A stretch of DNA of 6,559 bases from Verrucomicrobiota bacterium (GTDB lineage: Bacteria; Verrucomicrobiota; Verrucomicrobiia; Limisphaerales; UBA9464), in the NCBI GenBank assembly GCA_017302195.1, contig JAFLEG010000255.1:1-6559 (forward strand), in the 5' to 3' direction. Below, in pieces: positions 4,661 through 6,559 of this stretch; the stretch's first letter is position 1; every line of letters begins with the position of its first letter. Position numbers and translations under genes: made by a program. The notes below the pieces were generated by a model, which had not been told where the DNA came from, made no database searches, and saw only the letters and a list, made by a program, of their open reading frames with translations.

Positions 4661-6559
4661 TCAGGGGATGCTGAGGTAGGTGTAGTCCCGGAGTCCGCGC
4701 TCGTACTCGTCGAGCAGGCGCATGCCCTCGGTGGGCTTCAGGCGGTCGGACTTGATGGCGGCCTCCACCTGCGCCTTCATCTGGCGCTTCAACTCCCCCT
4801 CGTCGTACTGCACGGCCCGCAGCGACTCGATGATGGTGTTGCCCTCGATGACTTCCTCGACGTAGTAGCCGGCGGGCTCGTCGGGCTCGAGGAAGACGTG
4901 CACCTCGTTGACGCGGCCGAAGAGGTTGTGCAGGTCGCCCATGATGTCCTGGTAGGCGCCCATGAGGAAGAAGCCGAGCGGATACGGCTCCTGCACCTCG
5001 CCCTGATGCCGGAGCGGATGGAGCGGCAGGGTGTCGCGCACGTCCCGCAGATCCACGAACTTGTTGATCTGGCCGTCGGAGTCGCAGGTGATGTCCACCA
5101 GCGTGCCCTCGCAGGTCGGCCGCTCGTCGAGCCGGTTCACCGGCATGATGGGGAACAACTGTCCGAGCGCCCAGTGGTCGAGCAGGGACTGGAAGACGCT
5201 GAAGTTGCAGAGATACTGGTACCCGAGGGAATCCTCGAGCTTCCGGATCTCCTCCGGGATGTAGGCCTGCCCCTTGAAGGTGGCGACCACCTGTTCGCAG
5301 ATCTCCCAGTACAGCGACTCGATCTTGGCCTTGTCCGCCAGCTCCAGCACCCCGAGGGTGAACATCTGGTGGGCGTCCTCCTTGCGCTCCAGGGCGTCGT
5401 GGTAGGCCTCCAGCTTGTTCCAGCGGGCGAGGTTGTTCCGGATGTCGAGCAGCTCGCGCACGATCTGGTGCTCCTGCTCCCCGTAGGTGAAGTTCAGCGA
5501 GGGCGGCGTCTTATCAATGGCGCCGAACACCTCGACGATGAGCACGCTGTGGTGGGCGACCAGGGCTCGGCCGCTTTCGCTCACGATGTCCGGATGCGGC
5601 ACGCCCTCGGCCCGGCAGACGTCTCCCAGATAGTACACGATGTCGTTGGTGTACTCCTGCAGGGAGTAGTTCGTGGAGCTGTCGAAGGCCGAGCGGGACC
5701 CGTCGTAGTCCACGCCGAGCCCGCCGCCGACATCCACATACTCGATGGGAAACCCCATCTTTTTCAGCTTGGCGTAGAAGCGCGCCGCCTCCTGCACCGC
5801 CTTCTTCACGGTGAGGATGTCCGGCACCTGGGACCCGATGTGGAAATGCAGCAGCCGGAAGGCGCCAGCCAGGTTCTCCTTCCGGAGCAGATCGGCGGCG
5901 GCCAGCAATTCCGAGGTGCTGAGGCCGAACTTGGCGTTCTCCCCGCCGCTCTCCGCCCACTTGCCGGCACCCTTGCTGAGCAGCCGGGCGCGGATGCCGA
6001 TCATCGGCTCGACGCCCATCTGCCGGGAGAGGGTGATGATCTGGCGGAGTTCCTCCAGCTTCTCCACCACCATGATGACCTTCTTGCCCAGCTTGATGCC
6101 CTGGAGCGCCAGCTTGATGAAGGCATTGTCCTTGTAGCCGTTGCAGATGATCAGCGAGCCCTGCGGGTCCTGGAGCGCCATGCCGGCGTACAGTTCCGGC
6201 TTGCTGCCCACCTCGAGTCCGAAGTTGTAGGGCCGCCCGGCCTCCAGGATCTCCTCCACGACCTCCCGGAGCTGGTTGACCTTGATCGGGAAGACCCCCC
6301 GGTACACGCCCTGGTAGTTGAACTCGGCGATGCTGGTCCGGAAGGCCTCGTTGAGCGCCTGCACCCGGTGGCGGAGGATGTCCTGAAACCGGATCAGCAG
6401 CGGGAACTTCAGGCCGCGTCCCTTGGCCTCCTCGATGACATCCACGATGTCCACCTCGACACCGTTCTGGAGCGGCTTGGCCACGACATGCCCCTCGTCG
6501 TTGATGTCAAAGTAGCCGGCGCCCCAGCGCTGGATGTTGTACAGGGCGCGCGCGGTGGC
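4661..6559 (-). CDS. speA: Biosynthetic arginine decarboxylase, N-terminus cut by window edge
   Basis: SpeA is a PLP-dependent, fold-III decarboxylase that turns L-arginine into agmatine and CO2, the first step of the agmatine route to putrescine and spermidine. The frame runs from the right edge to TGA at 4661-4663, giving 632 visible residues. E. coli SpeA has 658, so only a short N-terminal piece is missing. Numbered from the edge, the signs are RWGAGYF at 12-18, VFPIKVNQ with the PLP Schiff-base lysine at 93, HFHIGSQ at 238-244, the phosphate-binding glycine run VDVGGGLGVDYDGS at 275-288, ESGRA at 328-332, and the active-site cysteine in TCDSDG (Cys492). The C-terminal helical extension typical of SpeA is present and ends YTYLSIP. 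A GTG at 6484 is in frame but internal: conserved SpeA sequence continues upstream of it. It heads the cluster with the membrane and EVE genes. Any promoter lies outside the window. Confidence 0.96.
   Translation of the reverse strand, partial: ATARALYNIQRWGAGYFDINDEGHVVAKPLQNGVEVDIVDVIEEAKGRGLKFPLLIRFQDILRHRVQALNEAFRTSIAEFNYQGVYRGVFPIKVNQLREVVEEILEAGRPYNFGLEVGSKPELYAGMALQDPQGSLIICNGYKDNAFIKLALQGIKLGKKVIMVVEKLEELRQIITLSRQMGVEPMIGIRARLLSKGAGKWAESGGENAKFGLSTSELLAAADLLRKENLAGAFRLLHFHIGSQVPDILTVKKAVQEAARFYAKLKKMGFPIEYVDVGGGLGVDYDGSRSAFDSSTNYSLQEYTNDIVYYLGDVCRAEGVPHPDIVSESGRALVAHHSVLIVEVFGAIDKTPPSLNFTYGEQEHQIVRELLDIRNNLARWNKLEAYHDALERKEDAHQMFTLGVLELADKAKIESLYWEICEQVVATFKGQAYIPEEIRKLEDSLGYQYLCNFSVFQSLLDHWALGQLFPIMPVNRLDERPTCEGTLVDITCDSDGQINKFVDLRDVRDTLPLHPLRHQGEVQEPYPLGFFLMGAYQDIMGDLHNLFGRVNEVHVFLEPDEPAGYYVEEVIEGNTIIESLRAVQYDEGELKRQMKAQVEAAIKSDRLKPTEGMRLLDEYERGLRDYTYLSIP

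Noticed and set aside
3963..4679. 238-residue + strand ORF opposite the membrane protein
   Set aside because: It has the same Gln/Gly/His-rich shadow composition, with no domain. The minus-strand reading gives regular hydrophobic helices and fits the operon.
6482..6484. GTG as the start of arginine decarboxylase
   Set aside because: The 25 codons upstream, to the window edge, read RWGAGYFDINDEGHV, which is conserved SpeA sequence, so the GTG is internal.

Overview
The window is GC-rich bacterial chromosomal DNA, densely coding, with no RNA gene, mobile element, CRISPR array or phage signature that I can see. Three features suggest Verrucomicrobiota or a relative in the PVC group: a full-length biosynthetic arginine decarboxylase, a signal-peptide-bearing deacetylase with a long beta-rich N-terminal part, and mostly absent Shine-Dalgarno sites. 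This assignment is from memory of similar proteins and is tentative.

Layout. The left edge holds, on the + strand, the last 39 codons of a gene whose product ends like the RNA-binding tail of a DbpA/CsdA-type DEAD-box RNA helicase. After 35 bases comes a complete + strand gene for a secreted or periplasmic polysaccharide deacetylase-family protein (156-1910). It converges, across only 8 bases, with a minus-strand major facilitator superfamily transporter (1919-3439). Upstream of the transporter, across a 92-base gap carrying a strong GC hairpin, is a minus-strand cluster read from right to left: arginine decarboxylase speA (cut by the right edge), an unrecognised six-helix membrane protein, and an EVE-domain protein. 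The speA-membrane gap is 14 bases. The membrane-protein stop and a possible upstream start of the EVE gene overlap as ATGA, so the three look like one operon.

How the genes work together. SpeA converts arginine to agmatine, the entry to polyamine synthesis. No agmatine-processing gene is visible, so the downstream steps must lie elsewhere. The membrane and EVE genes probably share the speA transcript, but nothing in their sequences ties them to polyamines. The deacetylase and transporter are single-gene units facing each other. No defence system or clearly new biological system is evident. The points most worth a second look are the architecture of the deacetylase, the enlarged outer loops of the transporter, the speA-membrane-EVE cluster, and the hairpin whose loop holds the EVE stop codon.
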